From Planctomycetota bacterium (GTDB lineage: Bacteria > Planctomycetota > UBA1135 > GCA-002686595), in NCBI GenBank assembly GCA_020847695.1, contig JADLBP010000211.1, positions 83,432 to 147,431 on the forward strand: a DNA stretch of 64,000 nucleotides, written 5' to 3'. The notes beneath the pieces are model-generated. The model saw only the letters and a program-made list of their open reading frames with translations, was not told the origin of the DNA and ran no database searches. Each line of letters opens with the position of its first letter. Within the stretch, counting starts at the first letter, position 1. Below, piece after piece: positions 55,331-64,000 of this stretch. The position numbers were made by a program, and so were the translations under genes.

Positions 55331-55593
55331 GGTCGTCGACGTGTTCGCGAGCGCTTCGCGCACGCCGAAACCGCGGGCGCGCGTCGGTGTCGAACGGCGA
55401 CTCGAGCGACCGTCGACGCGTACGAGCGTGCAACTCGGGACTTGATCGGCACGCAGGATTCCGTATGCCAAGGGGGTCAGCGAGCTCGCGGTGACGCGGG
55501 TTCGACGCTCGAGAAGCCGTGCACGACCCCATCCGAACGATCGCTCCACGCCGAGGCGCGCCGCCGCGCGTCGGCGCGGCCGCGCGCTGATCC

Positions 55594-56409
55594 ATGACAC
55601 CGATCGCGAAGGACGCTCGCATTCGAACGTCGCGCGTTGCGCAGTCGCCGGAACGTGATCGCGAGCGTCGGGCTCGCACGCTGTGGCGCGCGTACGCGCG
55701 CAAGCCGGGCGACGCACCGCGCAATCTGCTGGTCGAGCATTACCAGCCTTTCGTGCGCGAAGTCGTGCGCCGTTTCGGTTCCAGGCTTCCGCGCAGCGTC
55801 GAACGAGGCGACCTCGAAACGGCGGCCAACGTCGGGCTGATCGGCGCGATCGAGAGCTTCGACGCGACCCGAGGCGTGCGCTTCGAGTCGTACTGCGAGC
55901 TGCGGGTTCGCGGCGCTCTGCTCGACGAGCTGCGGACGCAGGATTGGCTGCCGCGGCCCTGGCGCACGCGTATCGAGCGACACAAGCGCGTGTGCGAAGA
56001 GCTGCGTGCCGCGCTAGGTCGCGAGCCGACCGACGACGAGATCGCGCGCGGGATGGACCTCGATCCCGCGGAGTATCGACAACTTTTTTCGACCGGTGTT
56101 CCGTTGCAGCCGACCGGTTCCGGTGGGGACTCCGATGGCCACGACGACGAAGCGCACGGGATCGACGTCGTCGCCGACACGCACAGCGACGCACCGGGTG
56201 AGAAGTTGTCGCGCGAGGAGCTGCTCCGGCTGGTCGCGCAGAAGCTCTCCGACCAGGAGTACCGCATCGTGTACCTGCGCTACTGGGAAGAGCTCCCGAT
56301 GCGCGAGATCGGTCAGCTCGAAGGACTCTCGGAATCGCGGGTCTGCAAGATCCACCAGCGCTTGATCGAGCGCCTCAAGGATCGCCTGCGCGCCAACGCG
56401 ACCGAGTGA
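55594..56409 (+). CDS. FliA/WhiG-type RNA polymerase sigma factor
   Basis: The 271-residue protein has region 2 (LLVEHYQPFVREVVRRFGSR, then LIGAIESFDATRGVRFESYC and LRVRGALLDELRTQDWLPRP), a region 3 with GREPTDDEIARGMDLDP, and region 4 with RYWEELPMREIGQLEGLSES RVCKIHQRLIERL. The D-x-LR-x-x-DW-x-PR block is typical of the sigma-28/FliA group. It may control motility, surface structures or a stress regulon. No flagellar gene is in the window. The 263-base gap upstream holds a weak TTGATC-16-TATGCC promoter candidate (55442-55469). A strong terminator follows. Confidence 0.92.
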   Translation: MTPIAKDARIRTSRVAQSPERDRERRARTLWRAYARKPGDAPRNLLVEHYQPFVREVVRRFGSRLPRSVERGDLETAANVGLIGAIESFDATRGVRFESYCELRVRGALLDELRTQDWLPRPWRTRIERHKRVCEELRAALGREPTDDEIARGMDLDPAEYRQLFSTGVPLQPTGSGGDSDGHDDEAHGIDVVADTHSDAPGEKLSREELLRLVAQKLSDQEYRIVYLRYWEELPMREIGQLEGLSESRVCKIHQRLIERLKDRLRANATE

Positions 56410-56418
56410 GGGAAAAGA

Positions 56419-56456
56419 GCGAGGGCCCGAAGCGCGGCTTCAGGCCCTCGCAGTTT
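56419..56456 (+). terminator. Intrinsic terminator after the sigma factor gene
   Basis: GCGAGGGCC and GAAGC (56419-56433) pair with GCTTC and GGCCCTCGC (56437-56451) across a single C-A mismatch, with a 3-base loop, followed by AGTTT. It begins ten bases after the sigma factor stop. Confidence 0.82.
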
Positions 56457-57208
56457 CCGTCGAGGCAGATCGCTACCCGGACCTTGCGGCTCGGGCATTC
56501 CCCGTTGCGATCGCCGCGGCACGAAGCCGCACGACGGAAAACGCCGCCGACGAAGAGCGTCCCCACACTCTCGCGGCAGGCGCACCTCCTTCTGCAGCGC
56601 GAGCTCGTCCCGTCCCCACAAGACGAGACCCACGCTGGCTCCCCCTTCGCGAACACGCCGGTGTCCCCATCCAGCGTGCCCGTTCCGCTTCCTTCCCCGT
56701 GGAGAGCGGCTTGCGCCGCTCGCCCTGGCCCCGGTTCGCGCGGTGCGCACGAACCGTCGTAAGGACGAACGCCGCGTCGCTTCGCGCTCGAGCTGTCGCG
56801 GGAGCGCCGGGCCCAAGGGCACGGTGGACGCTCAGCGCGCGAATCAGGATCTCCGAGGTGGAAGGCATGGTGTGGCGTTCGCTCGAGACCATGCCGCCGG
56901 GGCGCGCAGACCTTCGGTCCGGTCCGCGCCGCGGGTTTCGCCCGCGCCGGTGGGACCGTGCGCTCCGAGGCGGGGGATGGCCCCGTCTGCCCCTCGGATG
57001 CGATCTCCCTTGCGGGAGCGACGACGTTCGGCAGTCCGGCAGTCCCCGGTTTCCCGTGGATCCGCGACTTTGCGCCCCCGCCTCGCGACGGGTTTGCCTG
57101 GTCGGGTCATCGTTGGAGCCCCACAGGATAGCTTGAAAATCGCATTGAGGCAAATCGTGGGCCGCGGGTGGGTCTCCGGTGCGCGTAAGCCGAGCTGCAA
57201 GCCGTTGG
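56457..57208. other. Long gene-free stretch containing a hairpin-rich segment, candidate structured RNA
   Basis: No convincing protein gene is present; frames on both strands are Arg-rich and low in family-like pattern. Between 56864 and 57018 four hairpins follow one another. GGCATGGT/ACCATGCC spans 56864-56895. CGCGGG/CCCGCG spans 56930-56946. A two-part stem CCGAGG-CGGGG/CCCCG-CCTCGG spans 56965-56997, and CTCCC/GGGAG spans 57005-57018. This could be a non-coding RNA or a complex leader for the next gene. RNase P RNA, tmRNA and SRP RNA core motifs were looked for and not seen. G+C richness alone can create such stems. Confidence 0.3.
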
Positions 57209-57238
57209 TTGACATAGGTTTGCGGCCTGGATTACACT
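57209..57238 (+). promoter_or_regulatory. Promoter of the NifU-like gene
   Basis: A perfect TTGACA -35 element (57209-57214) and TACACT -10 element (57233-57238) are spaced by 18 bases. The predicted transcript start is near 57245, only about 11 bases before the ATG at 57256, so the mRNA would be nearly leaderless. Confidence 0.7.
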
Positions 57239-57255
57239 TCTGTCCGGTGCGCGAA

Positions 57256-57633
57256 ATGGCCAGGCTCCCCCCCGAACTTCAAGCCCATTTCCTGACGCCG
57301 CGCCACGCCCGGGCGCCGGTCGGGGCTGACGGGCTCGGCCGCGGCGTCAATCCGGCCTGCGGCGATGCGCTGGAGTTCGGCGTGTGGCTGGCAGACGGAC
57401 GGGTGCGCGACCTCGCGTGGGCCGGACGGGGCTGCGCGGCAGCGCTCGCCTGCGCATCCCTGGCGGCGGAGCGCGTCCGGGGGCTCGCGCTCGCGGACGC
57501 ACGCGGGTTCGACCTCGCTCGCGCGGTCCAGGAGTTGGGCGGATTGGGCCCGACGCAGCAGCACGCCGTGCAGCTTGTGACCCGCGCGATCGCCGAAGCC
57601 CTTTCGAAAGCAACCGATTCGTGCCAAAGTTAG
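57256..57633 (+). CDS. NifU/IscU-type iron-sulfur scaffold-like protein lacking one canonical Cys
   Basis: The 125-residue protein matches the NifU N-terminal/IscU fold. PPELQAHFLTPRHARAPVGA is at the start, followed by NPACGDALEFGV (first ligand Cys and Asp) and AWAGRGCAAALACASLAAE (second Cys). In the third position, where IscU has H-C before a helix, this protein reads QQHAVQLVTRAIAEAL. His is kept, but the Cys is Ala. The scaffold therefore lacks the Cys that normally accepts sulfur. A Cys four residues from the C-terminal Ser-rich end could substitute. The ATG at 57256 or GTG at 57247 may be the start. No cysteine desulfurase is adjacent. Confidence 0.8.
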   Translation: MARLPPELQAHFLTPRHARAPVGADGLGRGVNPACGDALEFGVWLADGRVRDLAWAGRGCAAALACASLAAERVRGLALADARGFDLARAVQELGGLGPTQQHAVQLVTRAIAEALSKATDSCQS

Positions 57634-57677
57634 CCCGTCGTGCCCGGAATGGGCACGGCTTGCACAGAAGGCACACC

Positions 57678-59336
<1,659 letters not shown>

Positions 59337-59340
59337 CGCC

Positions 59341-61008
59341 ATGTGGACCGCGTTCGCGTTCGCGCTGGGCGCGCTCCAAGCGCCCGAACTCTCCGCCGAG
59401 GCTCCCGTCGAGCGACCGAAGCTCGTCGTGATCTTCGTCGTCGACCAGATGATCCCCGAGCACCTCGATCGGCTGCGCACGCTCTGGACCGGCGGCTTCA
59501 AGCGCTTCGTCGAGCAAGGCAGACGCTTCAGCGAAGCGCAGTACGACTACGCGGGCACCGAGACGTGTCCCGGGCACACGACGCTGGGCACCGGAAGGAT
59601 GCCGTGGAAGCACGGCATCGTCGCCAACGATTGGCTCGCTCGCGAGGAGAACGCCGACATCTACTGCGTCGCCGACGCGGAGGTCGAGCCGGTGCGCCAG
59701 TTCGCGCGGCCGTTCGCGGACGGGCGCTCGCCGCGCGCGATCCGCGGACCCGGGCTCGCCGACTACCTCGAAGCGGCGGATCCGAAGTCGCAGACGGTGA
59801 CGATCAGCACCAAGGACCGCGCGGCGATCGGGCTCGGCGGTCAGCACCCCGACCTCGCGTTGTGGTGGGACCTCGCGGGCAGCGGCTTCATGACCTCGAC
59901 GTGGTTCGCCCGCGAGTTGCCGTCGTTCGTGCGTGCGTGGAACGACGGTTGGCTCGAGCGGGCGCGCGCGAGCGATCTCGGCGAGAGCTGGGCGAGCACG
60001 CTTCCGGAATCGCTCGACGGGACGTCGACCGCCGCCGACGATCGCGCGGGCGAGGCCAACTTCCTCGACAAACGCCACACGTTCCCTTACGACGCACCCG
60101 ACCTCTCGACGCCGCCGGAGGACAAGCAGCGCGCGCAGTGGGCGAGCTTCGTCTACCACTCGCCGCTTTCGGATCGCTGGGTGCTCGAACTCGCCGGCCG
60201 CGCGGTCGAGCGCCTCGCGCTGGGCTCCGACGAGCACGTCGACTACCTCGGCGTGTCGTGCTCGGCATGCGACATCGTCGGACACGCGACCGGTCCGTAC
60301 TCGCGGGAGGTGACCGACCTGCTCTTGCGCGACGACCGCGAACTCGGGAAGTTCTTCGCGTTGCTCGACGAGCGCGTCGGAGCCGGACGGTGGCTCGCGG
60401 TGCTCAGCGCGGACCACGGAGTGCTCGAACTCCCGGAGGCGCTGGTCGCCCGGGGCGTCGACTCGGGCCGCGTCTCGTCGAAGGAGCTTGCCGCAGCGGT
60501 CAAGAGCACGCGCGCCGCGGTGAAGGCGCGCTTCGGCGACGATTTCTTCGTCGATTCCGACGCCGGCGGGCTCCGCTTCTCCGCCGAGCGCATGCGCGCG
60601 GCGGGCGTGGCGCCGAAGGACGTCCGGGCCGAAGCCAAGGCCGCGTTCGCAGCCGCGGCGCCGTGGTGTGAGCGCGCGTTCACGTCGGACGAGCTCGCCG
60701 AGCTCGATCCCGCGAAACCCTGGCCCGACGACCTGCGGCTCCAGCGGCATTCGTTCGAGTCGGAGCGCTCCGCCGACGTCCTGTTCCAGCCGCGGCGCGG
60801 ATGGCTGGTGTCCGTCGGTGTCGGCACGAGCCACGGAACGCCGCACCCGTACGACCGTCGCGTGCCGCTGGTGTTCCTGGGCGGCCGCGTCGCCGCGGGG
60901 ATCGATCCGCGCTCGGCGTCGCCGGCGGACGTGGTGCCGACGCTGCTCGGCGAACTGGGGCTCGCGCTGCCCGCGGAGCTCGACGGCAGACCGTTGCCGT
61001 TGCGGTGA
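59341..61008 (+). CDS. PafA-like alkaline phosphatase / type I phosphodiesterase family protein
   Basis: The 555-residue protein has a short hydrophobic leader. The alkaline phosphatase superfamily fold follows: LVVIFVVDQMIPEHLDRLRT (metal Asp), ETCPGHTTLGTGRMPWKHGI with the probable Thr nucleophile, DIVGHATGPYS, LSADHGVLE (metal Asp-His) and GTSHGTPHPYDRRVPLVFLG (metal His). These features fit the PafA group of broad-specificity secreted phosphomonoesterases. It begins five bases after the sigma-54 activator and is probably co-transcribed. The leader is short, so export should be confirmed. Confidence 0.9.
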   Translation: MWTAFAFALGALQAPELSAEAPVERPKLVVIFVVDQMIPEHLDRLRTLWTGGFKRFVEQGRRFSEAQYDYAGTETCPGHTTLGTGRMPWKHGIVANDWLAREENADIYCVADAEVEPVRQFARPFADGRSPRAIRGPGLADYLEAADPKSQTVTISTKDRAAIGLGGQHPDLALWWDLAGSGFMTSTWFARELPSFVRAWNDGWLERARASDLGESWASTLPESLDGTSTAADDRAGEANFLDKRHTFPYDAPDLSTPPEDKQRAQWASFVYHSPLSDRWVLELAGRAVERLALGSDEHVDYLGVSCSACDIVGHATGPYSREVTDLLLRDDRELGKFFALLDERVGAGRWLAVLSADHGVLELPEALVARGVDSGRVSSKELAAAVKSTRAAVKARFGDDFFVDSDAGGLRFSAERMRAAGVAPKDVRAEAKAAFAAAAPWCERAFTSDELAELDPAKPWPDDLRLQRHSFESERSADVLFQPRRGWLVSVGVGTSHGTPHPYDRRVPLVFLGGRVAAGIDPRSASPADVVPTLLGELGLALPAELDGRPLPLR

Positions 61009-61025
61009 TCGGCGTCGGCGGGTGC

Positions 61026-61054
61026 TTGTCGACTCCGCGGACCTCGACTAACCT
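61026..61054 (+). promoter_or_regulatory. Putative promoter for the prenyltransferase-repeat protein gene
   Basis: TTGTCG (61026-61031) and TAACCT (61049-61054) are spaced by 17 bases. The predicted leader of about 300 nt up to 61361 contains no supportable gene. Confidence 0.45.
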
Positions 61055-61360
61055 ATCCCGCCTCGAATTTCGGCCCGACGGCCGTCGACCTCGCGCTCGC
61101 GCAGCACGGGACCGACGACACTCGGTCCTGGTTCGAGGTTCTCGTCGAATGGGTCAGGTACCGCGAGGTGCCGCCGCCGGTGGGGGAAGTGGAGGACGCG
61201 CTCCGATCGCTTCGCCCCTGTGTGAAACCGAACACCGGTGAGCGGGTAGGTCGCTCGGTCCTGCCTTACTCGACGCGATCCATGCCCGACGATCACCGTC
61301 ATCATCGTCGGCCCTACCTGCCCGCGGCCCCCCTCTCGCCCACCCCGACGGAAGCGAACC

Positions 61361-63136
61361 ATGGCGTTCAATCCGGTTGAATACGTCAAACAGGCCTACC
61401 AGAACTCCCCCTGGGTAGTCATTTCGGTGGCCTTCCACGTCGTGCTCGGCGCGGTCGTGGTCGTGTTCACGGTCACCGAGGAGAAAAAGGAAGTCGAGAT
61501 CCCGGTCGAGGTGAACATGGCGAAGCGCCCCGACCCGCCGCCGGTCGTGGAGCAACCGGAGGAGGCGATCGAGCGCAAGGCGGTGCCGAAGAACGAAGAG
61601 GCGGAGATCGTCACGTTCGAAGAGGACGCCTACATCCCGACCAACGACCCGCAGGAAGACCTGCACATGAAGCGCGGCGATCCGACCGCGGCCGAGAACC
61701 TGCCCCCCGGCGCGACCGGCGGCACGTCGATCGGCGTCGGCATCGGACCCGGGCACTACGGCACGGGCGTGCCGTCGACCTACGCTTCGCGCCGGCCGGG
61801 TGGCGGCGGCAAGGGTCGCGGCGGTGGAGCGACGCAGGGCACGGAAGCCGCGGTGCTCGAAGGCCTGCGCTGGCTAATCCGCCACCAGCAGGACGACGGC
61901 TACTGGAGCGCCGCGGAGGTGCTCGCGAAGTGCTCCGAGCTCGGTCCGAAGTGCATCCCGATGGACCAGGCGGACTCCTACCAGCGGAACTACGACGAGG
62001 GCTTGACCGCGCTCTCGCTGCTCGCCTTCCTCGGCGCCGGGTACGACAACACGTCGAAGCAGACGCTCGTCGACGAAGCGATGGCCAAGCGCCACAGCAT
62101 CGGCGAAGTGATCAAGAACGGCTTGAAATGGTTGAAGGAGCGTCAGAACGAAGACGGCTCGTTTACCAGCCCGCGCGCGTTCATGTACAACGAGGCGCTC
62201 GCTGCGCTGGCGCTGTCGGAGGCGTACGGCATGACCAACAGCCGTATGTGGAAGGAGCCGGCGCAAAAGGCGATCAACTTCCTGGTCAACGCGCAGAAGC
62301 CGAACCCCCAGAACTCGACAGGCCTGTGGGGCTGGCGCTATGCCTCGAAGCAAGACGTCATCGATCGCCGCGACCGCGGCGAGCTCGACCAGAACTCGTT
62401 CGAGGTCGAGATGCGCGACGCGGACACGTCGGTGACGACGTGGGTGGTGATGGCGCTGAAGTCCGCGTCGCTCGCGGGCCTCGAGGTGCCCGAGGACTCG
62501 ATGAAGGGCGCGCAGGACTTCATCACCTACGTCACCGCGAAGGACGGCCGCGTCGGCTACCTGATGCCCGACCAAGCGGGCGCCGATCTCGGCGGCCACG
62601 GTGACCAGTACAAGTACCACCCGGCGGTGATGTCGGCGCTCGGCATGCTCACCCGGACGTTCGTGTCCCACGACATCGACGACCCGGTGCTCGAGCTCGG
62701 CGCGAAGTGGCTGGTCAAGGACCCGCCCGACATCGGCAAGGAACGCCTGTCGATCGACTACTACTACTGGTACTACGGCTCGCTCGCGCTGAACCAGTTC
62801 GACGGACCGGACAGCCCGCGCAAGTCGCAGACGTACTGGAACCAGTGGAACGAGCGGATGAAGGACTGCGTCCTCCAGCTCCAGGACAAGAACTCGGAGA
62901 ACGATGTCTGCACCCGCGGCGGCTGGCTGACGCCGGACCGCTGGTCTCTCTCGGGCGGTCCGATCTACTCGACGGCGATCAACGTGCTGACGCTCGAGGT
63001 TTACTACCGCTACGGCAACGCGTTCACGGGTCACGAGAAGACCACGAAGAAGGCCGCGCCGTCCGATTCGCGCAAGAAAGACGCCAAGGGTGACAAGCCC
63101 AGCGAGCCCGCCAAGGAAGACGGCAAGGGCGATTGA
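61361..63136 (+). CDS. Membrane-tethered protein with prenyltransferase/squalene-cyclase-type repeats
   Basis: The 591-residue protein has an N-terminal membrane helix (about 17-38) followed by an acidic Pro/Glu-rich stretch (about 45-110) reminiscent of TonB-like spacers, and a Gly-rich linker (about 115-160). The C-terminal 400 residues contain alpha/alpha-toroid repeats: GLRWLIRHQQDDGYWSA, GLKWLKERQNEDGSFTS and AQDFITYVTAKDGRVGYL, each with the aromatic-Gly turn of the QW type. The catalytic DxDD motif of cyclases is not apparent, so it is probably a binding or scaffold toroid facing the periplasm. A TPR-like protein gene follows 23 bases later. Confidence 0.85.
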   Translation: MAFNPVEYVKQAYQNSPWVVISVAFHVVLGAVVVVFTVTEEKKEVEIPVEVNMAKRPDPPPVVEQPEEAIERKAVPKNEEAEIVTFEEDAYIPTNDPQEDLHMKRGDPTAAENLPPGATGGTSIGVGIGPGHYGTGVPSTYASRRPGGGGKGRGGGATQGTEAAVLEGLRWLIRHQQDDGYWSAAEVLAKCSELGPKCIPMDQADSYQRNYDEGLTALSLLAFLGAGYDNTSKQTLVDEAMAKRHSIGEVIKNGLKWLKERQNEDGSFTSPRAFMYNEALAALALSEAYGMTNSRMWKEPAQKAINFLVNAQKPNPQNSTGLWGWRYASKQDVIDRRDRGELDQNSFEVEMRDADTSVTTWVVMALKSASLAGLEVPEDSMKGAQDFITYVTAKDGRVGYLMPDQAGADLGGHGDQYKYHPAVMSALGMLTRTFVSHDIDDPVLELGAKWLVKDPPDIGKERLSIDYYYWYYGSLALNQFDGPDSPRKSQTYWNQWNERMKDCVLQLQDKNSENDVCTRGGWLTPDRWSLSGGPIYSTAINVLTLEVYYRYGNAFTGHEKTTKKAAPSDSRKKDAKGDKPSEPAKEDGKGD

Positions 63137-63159
63137 GCCGGCCCCCTCGAGCGACCTCC

Positions 63160-64000
63160 ATGAAGCAACGCTGGATCTCTCTGGCTTTCCTCGTCGCCAC
63201 CGCGAACGCCGCGCTCGGTCAATCCGACGTCGTGTTCGGCAAGGACGATGCCGACTTCGTCCAGCGGCTCACCGAGCGCGGCTACGGTGACCTGGCCGAG
63301 TCGTTCACCGCGGCGATGCGCAAGCGCGGCCCGATCGACAGCGCCGAGAGCCTGAAGCTGATCGTGATCGACATCGCGCTGCGCTTGCAGAAGGTGCGCG
63401 ACGAGCTCGATCTGCCGAAGCGCCGCGACGAACTCGATTCGATCCTGAAGGCCAAGCTCGACCTGATCTCGGCGTATCCGCGCAGCGAAGAGGCCGCGAG
63501 CGAGCGCAACAGCTTGCCCGAGGTCTATCGCCTGCTCGGCGAGACGTACTCGTCGATGGTCGGCCAGGAAGAGAACCCCGACAAGAAACGGGCGCTCAAG
63601 GACAAGGCCCAGGAGATCTTCACCGAGGCGAAGTCCGGCCTCGAGGAGCGCCTCGAGCAGTTCAAGCGCTTGCTCGCCGATCCGGGGGCGACCAACGTCG
63701 ACTACCTGAACGACCAGTACATGCAGGCGCGGTACAACCTCGCCAAGACGTACTACTTCAACTCGAAGATCTACGGCCCGGACGAAGCGAACCGCAAGGA
63801 TCGCCTCAACAAGGCGGTCGCGGCGTTCGAGGACTTCGCGCTCGACTATCAGAACCAGAGCTTCCTCGGCTACGAAGCCTTCATCTACATGGGCTTCTGC
63901 CACCGCGATCTCGGCAAGACCGACGATGCGCTCGCGGACTACGACGAAGCGATCGCGCTGGCGTCGTCCTGGGACGACCCGAACAACCCGACCGACCCGA
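63160..64000 (+). CDS. Secreted helical-repeat (TPR-like) protein, truncated by the window end
   Basis: The ATG at 63160 is followed by a signal peptide (about residues 1-21, KQRWISLAFLVATANAALG-Q). An open frame runs to the window end (280 residues visible). The later part contains TPR-like pairs (YLNDQYMQARYNLAKTYYFN, then AFIYMGFCHRDLGKTDDALADYDEAI). It lies directly downstream of the toroid-repeat protein and is probably co-transcribed with it, so the two may act in one periplasmic complex. The C-terminus is not in the window. Confidence 0.8.
   Translation, partial: MKQRWISLAFLVATANAALGQSDVVFGKDDADFVQRLTERGYGDLAESFTAAMRKRGPIDSAESLKLIVIDIALRLQKVRDELDLPKRRDELDSILKAKLDLISAYPRSEEAASERNSLPEVYRLLGETYSSMVGQEENPDKKRALKDKAQEIFTEAKSGLEERLEQFKRLLADPGATNVDYLNDQYMQARYNLAKTYYFNSKIYGPDEANRKDRLNKAVAAFEDFALDYQNQSFLGYEAFIYMGFCHRDLGKTDDALADYDEAIALASSWDDPNNPTDP

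Noticed and set aside
56473..57633. Longer coding regions in the gap after the sigma factor (minus-strand frame 56473-57153, and an N-terminal extension of the NifU-like gene from 56743).
   Set aside because: The composition is Arg/Ser/Pro-rich without family similarity. The near-consensus promoter at 57209-57238 lies inside the proposed extension, and the NifU fold begins only after 57256.
57640..57665. Sigma-54 promoter (GGGCACGGCTTGCA) before the GAF-sigma-54 activator gene.
   Set aside because: The GG and GC doublets are one base too close for the strict -24/-12 spacing.

Overview
The window is very G+C-rich (about two thirds to 70% G+C by eye) and uses many GTG and TTG start codons. It most resembles a chromosome segment of a Planctomycetota bacterium from a deep, high-GC lineage. 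The evidence is a bacterial microcompartment (BMC) locus, lipobox proteins with TPR and Ig-like repeats, tandem sulfatase-fold enzymes, a membrane-tethered protein with prenyltransferase/squalene-cyclase repeats, type II secretion-like genes, and an outer-membrane-type Gram-negative envelope. The species is not identifiable from the sequence alone.

Layout. 1-9.6 kb: the 3' end of lnt, a promoter with a coiled-coil membrane protein and a small membrane protein, a strong terminator, then the rod-shape operon mreB-mreC-mreD-mrdA-rodA with overlapping genes. 9.7-10.6 kb: an outer-membrane beta-barrel-like protein. 10.7-19.2 kb: a BMC locus with two BMC-H hexamer proteins, a CoA-acylating aldehyde dehydrogenase with a Cys-rich tail, two tandem-domain (BMC-T type) shell proteins, two BMC-P pentamer proteins, and two small proteins sharing a BMC-associated N-terminal motif, one of them fused to a UPF0237-type ACT domain. 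A DUF711/UPF0210 (PFL-like) gene lies downstream, separated by a broken antitoxin and an opposite-strand lipoprotein gene. 19.3-24.8 kb: a response regulator/HD-GYP protein, an MFS transporter, a P-loop ATPase, a DUF481 protein and mscL. 24.8-29.6 kb (minus strand): two TPR proteins and a frameshifted DUF6687 gene. 30-36.8 kb: an Ig-like lipoprotein, a small lipoprotein and two sulfatase-fold enzymes. 37-40 kb: rpsO-pnp with a clear promoter, a long leader and a very strong terminator. 40-44.9 kb: a roughly 1600-residue transmembrane sigma-54 activator with a CBM9-like sensor domain. 45-50.5 kb: secretin, GspK-like protein and an orphan HyuB. 50.5-56.4 kb: purA, uppS, cdsA, phoH, ybeY and a FliA-type sigma factor. 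56.4-64 kb: a structured gene-free stretch, a NifU/IscU-like gene lacking one canonical Cys, a GAF-sigma-54 activator, a PafA-like phosphatase, the prenyltransferase-repeat protein and a truncated repeat protein.

The most notable system is the BMC. Its shell set is complete in type (H, T, P) and it has an aldehyde dehydrogenase, but no PduL, aldolase, diol dehydratase or glycyl-radical enzyme is visible. The only other conserved genes nearby are the UPF0237-like ACT protein, carrying a BMC-type N-terminal extension, and UPF0210, families that often occur as neighbours elsewhere. This suggests a metabolosome built around the uncharacterised DUF711/ACT pair. That is inference; the shell and aldehyde dehydrogenase assignments are firm.

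No tRNA, rRNA, CRISPR array or insertion sequence was recognised. Several sigma-70-like promoters share a TA(T/C)ACT -10 element, and several strong intrinsic terminators delimit transcription units.
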